Assembly (NCBI GenBank): GCA_003260075.1
Contig: QLIY01000567.1
Coordinates: forward strand, 42,140 to 106,139
DNA: 64,000 nt
Reading direction: 5' to 3'
DNA from: Phallusia mammillata
Taxonomy: Eukaryota; Chordata; Ascidiacea; Phlebobranchia; Ascidiidae
The position numbers were made by a program, and so were the translations under genes. The notes under the pieces were generated by a model. The model did not search any database. It saw only the letters and a program-made list of their open reading frames with translations, and had not been told where the DNA came from. Shown piece by piece: positions 23,952-41,380 of this stretch (within the stretch, counting starts at the first letter, position 1; each line of letters opens with the position of its first letter).

Positions 23952-25234
23952 ATGAATTCGATAACGGTTTACGAACGACGACAGATTGCAGGTGTCGCAA
24001 ATTTTATGTGCAAAGTATTCGCGACACTCCAAATAAAGGGCACAGTCTGTATTATTAAAGGCCGCTGTCCTTTTAAGTTTGTCATTTGCACCCGCGATGT
24101 AGTGTGCATGTTTACGCCCGTACCTTGTGTAATAAACACCTTCTCGCCCACCCTTCCATCTGTTTCAGCGACACCACCACCGTGGGTTGCTAATCTCATG
24201 ATCGTGAGTTACAGGGCCAAAGCGGTCGCTTCGGTACCAAGTGCACGGGCGATAGGTTGCACGATGTTGGGTTGTACTTAGACGAGCCAGGCGGTACCTT
24301 TCTGCATTGCCCATGGGTTAGCACGGGTTGTGCAAGGTACGCATGTAAAGCACGTTGGACCAGCACGACAGACTTCGTATGACGGTCATTGTTTGATTAA
24401 TAGGTTTCGTCGTGAGCTAACAAATGTTATTTCACGGTTGTTCGTTTCCAAGGAAGAAGATGTATGTAAATTTTGCCGTTTGGACATTGAACGTTTTGAT
24501 ACCGTGTGTGCATTGTTCCGAGTTGTTTTAGGGAATGAAAAAAATGATCACATAGCCATTAAATCGGCTCTACGAATGAATGTTGTCTTTATCTAAATAC
24601 CGAAACATTACATCTTCCATTGTCTTCAATATGCGACGTTGCTGTATTTGAAAGCATTGAAAAAAATGGAAAACCGGATGTAAAGTTACTGTTCAATAAC
24701 TTACAATAGGGTCGTTATAAAACGCATAGAAAATCAAACAAAAACATCAATTTGGCATTTACACGGAATCTAGAAATTAAAAAAGAAACGTTCTTTACTG
24801 AAGCTTACCAAATGATGGAATTATCGTATCAGCAGAAGAGAGATAATCCCTCAAACGTTTGTTTTTCTTTGCTAAACAGCATAGTCAAAGGGAAATGGTT
24901 TGATTTATTTTGTTCTTGGCCATTTATTTCCACGTATCGTTGTGTATCGTAAATATCTTGCGTTGTTACTGACACGACCAAATACCGTGTCAATGATCCC
25001 AGACATTTTTTTCTACAATTTTCGAGGATCAACGGTTTGAAGAAAAATGTAAGAGCAACAAACGGTTCCAAGAAACCAAACATGTGTTGGTTGCAACCTG
25101 TGATTTTAGATGAAAATATGTTTAAGCGATCGTTAACTTTCGTCTCACATCAGATAGATCAATATAAAGATGTGCAACAGCGACAACAAATGGAAACGAT
25201 CACTCAATCTTTTGTTTTGACATTAAACAATTGA
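23952..25234 (+). CDS. Unrecognised gene, six exons in phase
   Basis: Exons: 23952-23991 (MNSITVYERRQIA), 24169-24203 (TPPPWVANLMI, very good acceptor and GTGAGT donor), 24372-24461 (TSYDGHCLINRFRRELTNVI...), 24710-24856 (ends AYQMMELSYQQKRDNPSN), a 22-base exon 25027-25048 (DQRFEEK), and 25110-25234 (ENMFKRSLTFVSHQIDQYKD..., TGA). All joins keep phase. The start exon has a poor donor (GTGTCG), and the last exon may be spliced earlier, in which case it could join the exon set from 28157 on the same strand. Basic, helix-rich, no membrane segment. Family not recognised. Confidence 0.4.
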
Positions 25235-28156
25235 TATACACCAACAGCAGATGTGTAAAACATCAAAAGTGGACTTTTATCAGTTCATGTCAGTATTTCG
25301 TTTGGTTTTCAATGAGTAACCGTCGATAGTATCATTTTCTTCGTTGCACCACAAGTAAACTTGAAAATACTGCTAAGAAAGTGGGAATTTTCCACGTGCC
25401 GTTCAACATGGAACCGTTGCTTATTGCAAACAGATGGTCCACGTCTGTTGATGCTGAACTTCTGACAAACATTTCGGTAATCTTGTGGGGATAAATGTTT
25501 GTTCGCCTTGACCACCACTTTACGCCTGTCTTCTTTATTCGGTAAAATTTGTCGTCTAACTGATTTAAAATTGTACAAAACACTCATTATAGTTTAGGAA
25601 TTTGTAATTTGTCAATGTTTCTTTACTAAATATGCAACCTGGTGGACGAAACGTTTGTTCAATATTTAAATTCTTCATGGAATCATACAACTAAATGCTA
25701 CATCAAAAATATGCTCTTGGTATTTAATGTTATTTAATTCATACAATCAATACATACAATAGCTTGCTTGTTACATACGTTTGTCTGAGAACAATAAAAC
25801 GTTATGTTAGAAAGCGCATTTCTCCATTGAAGTCTGTCTTAGAGGCTTCCAAGATCTCGATAGTAAAGATGGACGTAATCTTGCAATCGGCAAAACGACC
25901 CAGCATTGACCACGATACCTCATTTGGAAATCTTTGCCTCAGAGGTTTCTCTAATCGTAGTAGCTGATATTGGCATGATGTTTTGGCAGTAGAACGTCAA
26001 TTAATACAGCTGAAATTTAAAAAAATTCTCGTAAAAAGCAATTCATTTATCATGCACAAAAATTCAAATCTTAAAACGTAGGATCTGGAATTTTCAAAAT
26101 TTCAAACGTAGGAGCTAAAAATAATTTGCCTACGTGAATCGGTGTATTGATGTAAACCTATCTGTTTGTTTCTATCGCAATGCTTCAAAATACCCCGCTT
26201 ATGAGGTAGCTTACACTTAGGATTATTACGCGTTTGCTTTACCTTTAAATGTGTTGTGTAATCAAGGCATCATCGATTCATTCGGCTGAGGACGGATTGT
26301 TGCGTTTAAGTCTGCGGCAAGTTGCCATCAAAAACACCTAAAGTCTCCCAGAGCCTAATTTCTCCAAAAACCCGCGAATCTTTAAGCTGTTTCCTTTTAC
26401 AACAACTCCATAGGCCGATTAAGCTTGTCCTAGCTAGTATGTGTATTGCATAAAGCTGCTTTGTTGCGTAAACTCCTGATGTCATGTCTTTGATGGAGTC
26501 AAATGAGTTGCGGCACCTTGTTATAAAAATATCGGCACCGTCATTGTGTGGTTATAACGGAACAGCGTTAACCCTCTTTATAGTAACAGCCCCCGCCGCA
26601 TAGATTGTTGTTTGCATCTTACACAATAGACCGTTTGTCACGTTAGCTGTTTTCTACGTGATTTGGCGAACAAATTACTCTTGCTATGGAGACACAAAAA
26701 CACACCATTTGCGGTGTATATATCCGTTTGGCCAAAAGTCACCTCCTAAGCTTCCTTCACGATCTTGGAAGCCTCATGTTGGCAGACGCTTGGTCTGGAT
26801 TGCCAAAACTTCGCTTCGGTTAAAAATCCAGGATTAAAATGAAGCAACGGCGGCTGGTGTCAACAATAGGTGAATCACGTTGTTGGTTTAAATGCCAGCT
26901 CCGACAGAAGATTTATGGTCTGCCGATTGCGACGATGCCAAAGCCGATTTGTGAATTGGTCGCTTGGAATTGACACGACACGCGACGCGTTTCCTGGAAC
27001 GTGACAGCGATATCCGAGTTCAGGTTTAAACCGATTTTTTTTGTCTAGCAAAGGTATGCATTTGTTGTGTAGCTAAAAAGCCCCTTGCAAATTTGTATAG
27101 TAATACTTGTTGTGTATATGACAAGTTTGCGTAAGTATGTTTAGGATAAAGTTGTATTAAAAAAATTTTTCCAACTCTAAATGTTGGCAAATAATAACGT
27201 GCAACGTAAATGTTAAAGAAAACGGAGTTGCTACATTACGTTGATCAATGCACAAAAAACACCACTGGTGCCGAAAACAACAGCGTTGTTTTTGTCGGTA
27301 GGTTGATACGTAAACCGGACATACAAGCTGTTTTTATGTTCGTCAACTTTGGGCGGGCGTTCAAAACCACCCGCCTTGTTTTCAAGAGGTCCGGCTTAAC
27401 AAATTACAACCCTTAAACACGACGTCAAAACCACTAGTCCCAGTGGGCGGGAATCCATCCTAACACGCAATCACTAACCAGTGGTAAGCACGCAAACATC
27501 GCAGCTATTTCTGGCACCACTTCAAAGCTTAGTCCCACCCAGTTTTAACCTACACGCCTTACGTTACAGCCAAGGTTTTAGTGTTCATCGGTGTCAAGCA
27601 AGCCGAGCACAACCTGGTACTGCTAACACCTCCAAACGCGCCGGCTTCAATTAGTTCTGTTATAATAACCGGTGCGACTGGATATAGCCGCAAACATATT
27701 CCAGGTCCCGCCCATTGTCGTCTAATTATCCGTATTTACCCGACCACAATGTCGATAGTTGAACGGTGCTGACTGGTGTAACGCCTCGCATGGAGCAATT
27801 AGGCGACTGACCCGGTATCACGGAAGTTGCCATGTTCACTGCAGGGTCTGACTTATGCCCTAATATACGAAAAACGAACCTTATTTTTCACACCTTGATT
27901 CGCGGCCTCAAAAATGCCTAGAATAACTTAAAATCACTTTCCACGTGCGCGGAGCTATTTCGTGAGGGCACGGCTTGAAGAATTCTGATTCCCCTTCATT
28001 TCGTGCCAGCCGAACCCAATACCACAGGTATATAATAAAACTTTCAATGTACCCTGATAACCAATACACGCCCAGAGTACACGTTTCCAAATTTACTACA
28101 CTTTATCTGATATTTGGAATATTTTTTCCCGATAGTTCAAAAAACACGTTTTTCAG
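25235..28156. other. Stretch with no firm gene; one weak exon candidate
   Basis: A plus-strand frame near 25810-25910 reads KAHFSIEVCLRGFQDLDSKD after a TTAG but has no clear donor. Otherwise I see no supported feature in this part. It may be intron between the two plus-strand exon sets. Confidence 0.4.
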
Positions 28157-31100
28157 GCACGGCTGTTGGAGGCAATTGATTTGGAATTTCCAATGTTGTT
28201 GTCTACATCTGGCTGGGTTTACAGTTTCCAGGTAGACGTGGCAGTCTCGAATATTTTTAAAATGTCATGCTAAGGTATTTTATGATTTGTTTAAAGATTG
28301 CACCTCACCTATTTTAACGTGTTTGAAATATCTCCACCGACACAACATACAACAGCCCTGATAGACGCAGAATACGACATGCTAAATTGTCCCGACTTTT
28401 GGCAAATGCTTACGCCACCATCACTGATATAGGGCTATTACATCAGTCACGCGTCTGAACAACAAAGCATGTACCTTTTCGCATCCATTTGAGCTATTGT
28501 GTTCTCATTAGACTTTTGAACAGATCAGTGTATAGTGTTCTGAAACAACGCAAATTTTAACAGATATTTATGTTTTTCGTTACCCTGTTTCGATACAGAT
28601 TGTCCACTAATCGGGACCACGAAATTATGAAAAACAGTTTTTACGGGAACTTGAACGAGTGACATGGTTATGAAGTGCACGATTATTCGTTTTTTAAAAA
28701 AATATTTGTTTTCCGATTTGGAAGTCAGTCGTTCGCGGTTCGACGAATTGCCAAGTTGATTACAAGAGCCAAGTAACAATTTCGATAACAGTCTCGATTT
28801 CCGATTGTTTTTGTAAACCGATGAACCCAACTGACTTATAAATGTTTAATTTATTTCCTTGGTCATCATACTACTAACAAAACTTATAAAACATGCTTAT
28901 GACCAACAGGGTAGCCCTTCCTATAGTATGTTTTTGTGCGAAGCGTGACTTGAAGTGTTCCACAGGAGAAAATGCTGTAAGCATGGCCGCCAAAAGGGAA
29001 ATGGTAATATTAATCTTTTCAAAACGGTACCAAGGTACATTGACTTTTGTGATGTGACACATTACCACCCCTATTACCCAATAATAGGCGATTAAGTGCC
29101 AAAGTTCAGGAACTAATATAGGCGAAATAGCCTCTTCCAGACACTTAATACATATTACTGATGGAAAAAGCCACCAGATGACTGTTTTGGATGTTCTCTA
29201 TGTTTGTGCTCGAAATAATTGCTGATTATTATAAAGTTTTGGGAGAAAGTATCTAATAAACATGTGTTTAAGTTTAACGTGTACTGTTACAATAATATGA
29301 CATTTAAACCAACTATTCTATAACTACAACTCACATTGTCTGTTTCCGTGTTTTATACCAGCTGACATAAGGTTCGAACGGGCATACACTTTACTCGACC
29401 TTGGAGCTCTTTGGATAAACCCGTATTTTACCGAGGTTTTCAACAAGCAAAACTGGTGATTAGGCATTCACTAGTCAGGTGACACAATGCAATTTAAGAG
29501 TTCGCTTGATATTGATACCCACAAAAGCTGATGGAAATGATTACATCAACAGTTCGTTTCTTGACGAAATATTGCCTAAACAGGATGCGGCCATTCACGG
29601 GAGATAGTCGGAAACCGAATCGTCAGCTTAGCATCTATTTATACAACTGACGATGCAATGGTGGGTTTGGCCCCAACAATCAATGTGCACATCACCAAGG
29701 TTTAATTAGCCGTGAATCAGGTGCAAAGTTGATTCTCTTATCGAACAACTGTCTGTGAGTTCTTCTTAATCCTCATTCGTGAAAGATAAGGCACACCTAA
29801 ACGTTTCTCTTCTCCTGCGTTGGCTTTCACAGTATAGGTCATTGGCCCACATGATAATTGTAAAATACAAACAAAACGACACATCAGTTTAGTTCCAATG
29901 CCCAATTGTTGAGAAAATTTTCATCAGACGGCCCGTTGTTAAATTAAAAAAAAACCTGGATTGGTTTTGGGAAAATTTTTCGTAATGTATTAAGGATTTT
30001 TTTCAAAAAATTTCGATATATCGGTTATAACCTACTGATCCTAGCAAAGTTGTAAGAGGACCTCGAATTGGGATTTAGCCTTCCGAGAGGAAACAACGAC
30101 GTGTGGCCAAGTACGAAGACAGATTCGAATCAAGCATGTTGGGTTTAAACTCAAGCCCGACCCTGTTCACAACTGCATCGTAGACCCCTTCTAACTGAAT
30201 CATATACCCCTTCTATTGAGGTAACGACATTACATGATGTTTATGTTCGTGAAGAAGTTTCTTTTGTTGTTTTGTTTGTGGCTAAAATGGTTACTGAAAT
30301 AGAAACGCAGGATCTGTGTTTTATCTCGAAGTAATGTCTAAAAGTTTGTTGTTTTGTGGACAGATTAAACTGCGTAATTAAGTCGCAAATCTTCGGTAAT
30401 TATTTGTGTTTGTCTAACACAGGGGTGTCCAAACTTTTTGTAATAGGGGCCAATTTTTATCAGGTGCAGACAACCGCGGGCCAAAGCAAACTTTTAACTG
30501 GACAATTATAACACAAAATACACGGCATGAACAAAAATTTTTGGTTTTTGTTGCGTCAGCACCGTATACTTTCTTTTTATCAGTAATTGTCGTTCTATGG
30601 AGAAGCTTTGCGTGAAGTCACAAGTCACCTCAACCCAAAACCTTACTTTAAATGTTTGCGGGCCATACGAAAGAAAATTTGAAACAACAGCTGCGGGCCA
30701 CTTGAAATGCCGTCGCGGGCCGCATTTTGGACACCCCTGGTGTAGAACGTATAGAACAGTGGTTCTCAAACTTTTTCATTATTTTTTCAATACGGTCCCT
30801 TTGCCATTATTTCGAGGGCTCGCGGTCCTTTAGCTGGANCTGGTCTAACAGAAACTTTGGTTAGATTATGTAGCACGTTTTGCCGCAATATTGTGTAGAA
30901 ATTGTGGGTTTCCTTCATACACAACGGCGTTTTACTTGGACACAATGAGCAGCAACTGTCAACAAAAATCGAATTCACATTAAAAAAAACATTATTAAAG
31001 AGAATATCGAAAAATATTAAGTAATCCGAATTAATTTGTGTATAAATTGTATTAAAACAGTGTTTCAGAGCACCCTGCTCCCAAATAGGCTACTTGTTTA

Positions 31101-34100
31101 TTTCAATACCTAACTTAAGAAAAACGGAGCCAGCTTTGTTCAATTATGCGGTTGGATGAGGACTTATAAAAATTGACAGTAAATTTCGCTGATAATGAGA
31201 AACAATTTTATTTGAATTTTGGTAAGTTGGGAAACTTTGTTGAACGAAAATTATAACATAGAAAATGTGAGGTTTCAAATCGCAGCCAAAATGTGTCACA
31301 ACTAATTAGTAATCATTGGTTTTATATACAGTTATCAACAATATAGTAGAATGTAAAACCTACATTGACTTCATTTGTCAGTATTTCAATCTATGTATTT
31401 CACACAAAATGATTATCAGTGGCATACTCAAAAGAATCAACGCCAAAAAACACTGTGCGTTGCATATTTGTGCTTTCCGCCGTTTCGATGGAAGAAAAGA
31501 TCCACGAAAGTAAATATTTGTCATCAAAGCCAACCTCATGTTATTGGCGTGATGATTCCGTTACACTGATCCGCTGATGATGTATCTTTCACGAAGTTTC
31601 CGAAATCAGTGTTTGTATGTTGCTGTCTAGAAACGTGTTTTCCACTGTGACCGTGATTTATTGATATCAGTTATAGAAAATTTTGAAAGCGATCATACTC
31701 TGCACATTTATTTTGTTGATGCTGCAGATCAAAGTGGAGATGTTATAATTGAATCACCAGGTAAAAATCTTATCAATTCATGCGTATGGTTGTGACGTTG
31801 ACTTGTCGATTAGTTTATTTTGATTTTGATTAAAGATATTTCATTCGAATCAAAGTAAACTTCGGGGCGTTAGAATTGACAAACAGTCAGAATTTCACTT
31901 TACATTTACAAACGCTGGTCCAAAAATAATGTAAGTTAAGAAAAAATCTCTTTGTACAGATTTCTATTGCAATTCTTATCATAGATGCGTTTAAGAAAAC
32001 AAGAAATTTTGAATTGTTCATGTCACGACCTGTATTTTTAAACTTGTATTTAATTTAGTTGACAACGCTTTGTCATGCCTGTGTTATGAGAATTTTAATG
32101 TTTTTGAGGTAGTGTTGGTAACTTTTTGCAGTAATTGTATGTAGAAATCTAATTTAAATTAACAATAGTGTAATTCATATGTGTATAAATAATATAAACT
32201 ACGCGGTTTTGACAGATGAACAGCTTGCTTTAATGATCATTACGGCGAATTCAATTCAACCGCACTTCGTGCAGGAGGTAAGAGCATGATTTTCGTAATC
32301 CGTTTAATCTGTAATGACCAAATTCCTTATAATCCACATCCAACACCTTTAAAATCGCCACCAAGGCATGATGCAATGTCACGTCGTCTACGGCCCATCC
32401 CACCATTGCACCGCTTTTAGAACATGTGCAACCTCAATTTTGATTTTAACCATCACGCCAAGGTTAATTTCAGGATTAGGTTAGCTTTGCAGAAGGCTAT
32501 CAACTTTGATATTACTTTGTAGTTTGACGCTGGAATCCGCATTAATGTTGGAAAGGGATGGACGTTTTGGGAATGGTCTATTTTCGGGACGCTGTTTGAG
32601 GCGTAAAACGTGCATTGGAATCAAGCTCGCGTGATTGCAGTTAGTACCAGGACAAACAGATTTAAAACAGTCAGTTCTAATCGTTTTCGTGTGAAATAGA
32701 TATAAATCAAAACCTCATCTTTAAATCCAGGATCTTCAAGGTTTTCGCCCAGGCCCATAAACTGCCAAGTTCAATCATCTTTATGTATTTTCATAGTTTC
32801 ATGGCCTTCTTTGGAAACCTTATTAAGGAACATTTTAGAAAATCATGCTTAGCCTACTGTAATCGTAACGTAATAGCAGTCGTCACGATACGTGCATGAT
32901 TTTATTTTAGGTCTGTCAGCAACGTTTTGCCGAATCATGGCCGTTTAGGAATTTACATGGTACAAATATAAAACAATACTGCGCTATAAAAAAAATTATG
33001 CGCTTCGTTACAGGTACCTTATTATTAGTGAAGTTATAAGCTTAAATATGGACAGTATGTTAACATTTAATTACAATTTACAACTATATTCGTAGTAGGA
33101 ATAATGTTTTGGAAAGATTATTATCTGCGTTCAATGTCAATCCATCTGTAATTTTCGTTTCTGCAGTGAAGACACAAATTATTACTGTGTATTTTGTATT
33201 CACTTTACGTTGTTAAGTTTGTGCTGTAAACGTAAGGAAATATACACAATGCAAAAGGTGCCCGTAAATGCTCTTTACTGTGTATTGCTGGTTTAACTAC
33301 GACAAATCGTTACTGCTTTTGAATGGTGCAGTGCGTTTTTTTTTTTTTGCAGCATTCGTTGCACCAGAGTAGTAGGCATAACTCTGCAATGCACCACAAC
33401 GTGTACGCACATTTCAAATTCCTTAACTGTTTTTGAATCTGCACTCACGCGGAGTAGGCCACGTTGTTGAAACTAAGACAAAAATTATCATAACCTTGAA
33501 ATATCTTTCTCAACAGCACCACCTGTACAGCACGAATCGTGACCGACGCTATCTGCCAGAAGTCCCAAGGTTAAAGCGAGGTGTGGTAGCCAAACGTGCC
33601 TTAGCGGTAAGTTGCGTAAGACTTGTGCAACTGGCGGTGACCCCGAGGTCAAACAACCATCATTAAACTGACACCGGTTGACTGCAAACGCGTAGGTAGC
33701 TATAATTGATTACAATAGCAGTTTGCCTGAAGGGGTTGCAGAATACGAATATAGTTCAGCTAATATTAGACTTTTATGCTTTACGTAAAACGGATCAGTC
33801 GTTGCAAGTCATACTTTGTAACTTTTCGTAGGCTCACTTCCATAAACTGTGTTGTTTTTTTCTACATTTTCATGTATCAAAACAACCTTATCTGCAAAGT
33901 GGTATAGTTGTTTGAAGCTTAAAGATCGAAAATAGATCAGATGAACTAAAAAAATCACTTAATCCGATTAAAGAAAACAAATATTTGGCATTTCGTATTG
34001 ATAAAAGTGATCAAATTTGCTTTTCTTGTAAATGACTCATGTATGCGGCAAGCCGTTGATATCTTGCAGGAATCGGAATTACCACCAAATTTCAGGGTTT

Positions 34101-36160
34101 ATGGCACAAAACAATTTCGTGGTTGCACAAAATATCACTGTTTTCACACAAGCCGTGACTAAATAGCCACAAGAAAATCACAGAATTTTTTTCGAGTTTT
34201 ACTGTATTGTCCGACGAAAACCTCATGCATCTTGCGAAATACGGGACGTTACTTAAACAAGGCCTAAAACAATAATTTGACAAGCTAGGTACATGTTGTC
34301 GATGTTGTTCCGTGTGCGCAATACGTTCATCACTTCAATTAAAGCCAGATTTTAGTGGCAGATTGGTGCCCTGCGCCACATGTGTTGTGTTTTGATGGTT
34401 CTTGAACTGTATTTCGCGCGCCTCGTAGGTAATTTTGTCGGCTTTAACCTGATGTAATTGTCAATTTGCCAAGTCACGACGTGCTGAAATTTTTTAATCA
34501 ACTCTCTTGACCTCCACGTGATAATCGCCTTTTGTATGTATTTTCAAGAACATACATTTGTAGATTCTTTATTTAGTAACATTCCAGTATGACATAGATT
34601 CTAATCTAGCCCAAACCGAAAGGCCTCAACAAAAACCTTAAAGGTCCTTTCGTTTCTGACGTATACACCAAGCCAAACCAAGTTAGAAAAAACTCGATAC
34701 TGATTAGTATTTTCGGACAACAGTTCGGGGAAAATAATCCATTAAATGTCAGAAAAATTAAATGTCTTCGTTCTTAGGTGTTTACATGTTATTGACTTGT
34801 TCCACGTGTTGGTTATAGCCGAATACGCAAGAAAAAGGTAACGATTTGATAATTAAAAAAACGGATTTGTTCATTTCTCCATTTCTGCTCCATTCTGACG
34901 TTTTTATCTGAATTGCAAAAATTATGGTTTGGAAAATGGTCACTTGTATGACGTAATACGTCCCTAAGTCGTAAATTCTCAATTGGTAATAACGATATTG
35001 TGGTGAAAAACTTTTCTACGGAAATTCTCCTTTTTCCGGTTTCGGTTTCAGACCTTTTTGTGTCGACCGAAACCGAAAAAAAACAGCGCTTGACAACTGA
35101 TCGAAACACAAACATTGTAAGTTTGTTGCAATTTTTACGAAAATCTCCTCTAGTCTGAAACATCTTGCGGCTAACTCATTTACATTAATGAAACTATTTG
35201 CCTTTTTTGGTTTAAATACTACAACATTTGGCGTATCTGTCGTGTTATACTCTTGTACAAAGTGCTCTATAATTTTGTTTTATTCTTTTTTCTGATGTAG
35301 TCCTTAAAAATTATATAACGTAGCAAACAAAAATGCTTGAAATTTTTGACTGTCGATTGGAAGGATCCAGAATTTCAACCACAGCTCCTACAATTACATT
35401 TTTACCCCGTCAAATTTAAATTGCAAATTGTGTAGCGTGAGGTATATGACAATAATTTGCACCTTACCTTCGAAATCGTGAAGCCACAAACAAACAACAA
35501 TACCATTCTCCTGTTAAACACTTGACAGCTGTAACCGCCTTTGTCTACCTACAGCAGTGATTCTCAAACTGTGTGCCGCGACTCACTAGTGTGTCGTGAG
35601 AGATTTCGAAGTGTGCCGCGAAATATTTTCTATTTTAAAGTGCAAACATTCCCTGGTATTTTAGGACATTATGACGAAATACTGGTGCACATGACAACGT
35701 TTCAAAGCTCATGCATACGTTTGTTATTGGTAACAAAAAGCGTTCTTACCCACCACAGTACTCTCTTGAAAGTTAATAACAAGTACTGTTATGTTTACCT
35801 GCGAAGTGTGCCGCGGAAGGAAATTTTAGTTCTTTAAGGCGCCGCATGCTTAAAAAGTTTGAGAACCACTGGCCTACAGGAAGCACTTGTCAGTCAAAAT
35901 TCCTATTGGTTTGTGTCAAAAAGCAACAATTTTTGAAACATATATTGGCCCAGTTTACCAATTTATGATGTTTCAGCTTTGAAAAGAACTTTCACGTTGT
36001 AAAATGTAGCATCTACCTCCTAAAAAATATTTGTTGTTCCAAAATGTTGCAGCTTATAGAAAACTGCAGGCTGGCTGAGCAAGAGCTAATCTTTGAAATC
36101 AAAGAAGCGATTTGTCGAGATGCCCTTTACGGTGAACGCAAAATTATATCACTTAGCTAA
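28157..36160 (+). CDS. Unrecognised gene, five exons in phase
   Basis: Exons: 28157-28231 (ARLLEAIDLEFPMLLSTSGW...), 31631-31760 (KRVFHCDRDLLISVIENFES, LHIYFVDAADQSGDVI), 32216-32277 (EQLALMIITANSIQPHFVQE), 33517-33606 (HHLYSTNRDRRYLPEVPRLK RGVVAKRALA) and 36053-36160 (LIENCRLAEQELIFEIKEAI ... IISLS, TAA). Phases run 0/0, 0/1, 1/0, 0/0, 0 without conflict, and the last four exons have sound acceptors and donors. The first is less certain. Together they give about 152 residues of a mostly soluble, mixed alpha/beta protein. The start is not found and may be the exon set at 23.95-25.2 kb. No family recognised. The last intron holds a hAT element at 35555-35871. Confidence 0.6.
30420..30739. mobile_element. 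hAT-type element (CAGGGGTGTCCAAAC family)
   Basis: Inverted ends CAGGGGTGTCCAAACTTTT and TTTGGACACCCCTG. The flanks GTCTAACA and GTGTAGAA are only partly alike, as for an old target duplication. The interior holds CGGGCC(A/G) blocks. Confidence 0.75.
30757..30840. mobile_element. Left end of a second hAT-type element
   Basis: CAGTGGTTCTCAAACTTTTT begins 17 bp after the previous element. No matching right end was found, and one N lies at 30839. A truncated or broken copy. Confidence 0.5.
35555..35871. mobile_element. hAT-type element, intronic
   Basis: Ends CAGTGATTCTCAAACTG and AAGTTTGAGAACCACTG, with flanks ACCTACAG and GCCTACAG (7 of 8 match). The interior repeats GTGTGCCGCG blocks. A short reading frame inside is part of the repeat. 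Confidence 0.85.
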
Positions 36161-36199
36161 AGCTCGGAGATGTTCCAGACGTTTCTAATGCGTATACAC

Positions 36200-37427
36200 A
36201 GACCGAATAGGCCGAAATCTAGAAATCTGAACGTACTTTTGCGTGGCTGCATTTTGAGTGACAACTTTCAATTGTAGCAGTTGGATCAAAATGGTGCTTT
36301 ATGACGTAATAGAGGCTCTGTATGCGTCATATTTCAAGACAGTTATTTGTGCTTTGCGTAAATGGCCTTAAATGGACGTCAAGTGTTTTTTTCTGTGGTA
36401 GTTTACTTTTGAGCGGAGTTTTATTGTAAACAACATAGCGAGGTAGGTACGACTGGTATTAGGTGTTAATTCGTGTTGTTTGTGTTTGCCAAAAGATTTT
36501 TATCAAATACTCTACGTAAAGTTTCGTTTTCAGATGGAATGAAAATTGTTCTCGCGTGCCCACTAGCGTGCATAGTGTTTTTCTATAGCTTTACTAGCAA
36601 AGATACGCAAATTTTTTTTATCTCTGGCAGTCAACGCTTGAATGCTTCGTACTTGAGTCCGTCGACGCTTGAATGCTTCATACAATGAGTCCGTCGTCGA
36701 GCTGCCCGTTTTAAGTGCAAGTCCGTTAATACATTTGAATTATAGGAAGTTGGTTACATCAAATTAATTCAACTTATTGGGTTCCACAGAGTTGCTCAAA
36801 GTTTTTTGCTCCGGTAAACACAAGTGGCCGAAATTGGATTAGAACGTATTACCTTGTGAACTCAATACCATCTTGGCGCCTTTACTTGAATATATTAGTA
36901 TTAGTTTATCCAAAATATGGTGATTTTTTTATCATTTTGTTATTTTATCACGTTAGTAGATCAAATATAATTTCTTTGCTTCTGTGACTTTGGAGACTCA
37001 TGCCAAATCGACAGATACAGCTTTGTCAAACCCCTTTTGTCAAAATAATTGGACCAAACCCAAGTTAAAAATCATTTTTCTAATAGCAGCAGTTGCGACA
37101 GGCCTGCAAACATAAAAATCATATTGTAAATAGAAAAAGTAACAGTTCTATCGCAAATTTTGTGTTTTTCTATCCAACCAGTAAACCATCAATTATTTTA
37201 CGACCATCGTTAAAGCAGCTCTCTTGAAAACCTCATCGGCTTCTGCTTTGTGTATTTTATGCGCGCACACAAAAGGCCTTGCTTGTTAAACAAACTGTGT
37301 TACTGTTGTGAATCAAGGTAGCGTCGGATTTCGCTCACAAGTGGCTATTCTTTTGTTGACGGGCGCGCTCTTTTCACTCCGCTCTGTTATGACTATGTTC
37401 CCCCGATCTGGGTGGGAAAGTCTTTGT

Positions 37428-37509
<82 letters not shown>

Positions 37510-38100
37510 TCACTCGGTCATGCGGAGGTGACATTATAGGCCCAGGTTTAAGCTTGAGAAAAATCTGAAATACTTTGTGTTTTAAGTGTTGGACCTAAAC
37601 TAGGGTTACTTGTTGTTTAGTTAGAGGTGCAGTGTAAAAAGTATACGTAGGCTCCATCAGTAAAATAGGATACTGCGTAGCGTGCAAAAGAACTGGGCAT
37701 AAGCAGGGATGTTTTGTGGGTAAAAGAAAGACACAGTGGTTTGTCATTAGAGTGGGGCAATTTTGAGTATTTCACCGGGTTTATGTAGTTTTTCGGGTCA
37801 AAAAGTGTACAATACAGCAAGCTAGTGCTAGCTCAAAATATAAGTTAGGCTACTGAACAGTCAGAGGAAGATACAGCAAAAAAATATTAAAAAAGCACAT
37901 GTACATTACTTCGTGGTCATAACTATAACTTAGATTTAGAGTTTAGCGAGGTTAGGTATAGTGCACAAAATTCAAGTTAATCTACTGCACAGAAAAGTAC
38001 ATTTTGTCTTCCTTTGTGCTGTTCTGTGGTTGGGGGCTGTGGCTTGTAGGTTGTCAAGCGGGAAATTACCTTATAAATTGTTTCAGATCTCGATAGAACC
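36200..38100. other. Intergenic stretch with an 80-G run
   Basis: No gene seen. 37428-37507 is 80 consecutive G, the longest of the poly-G tracts. Its flanks are not obvious copies of each other. Confidence 0.6.
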
Positions 38101-38107
38101 TCCGTAA

Positions 38108-41380
<3,273 letters not shown>

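Noticed and set aside
37308-37568. Poly-Gly or poly-Pro reading frames over the 80-G run
   Set aside because: The composition comes only from the G tract, with no splice or conservation support.
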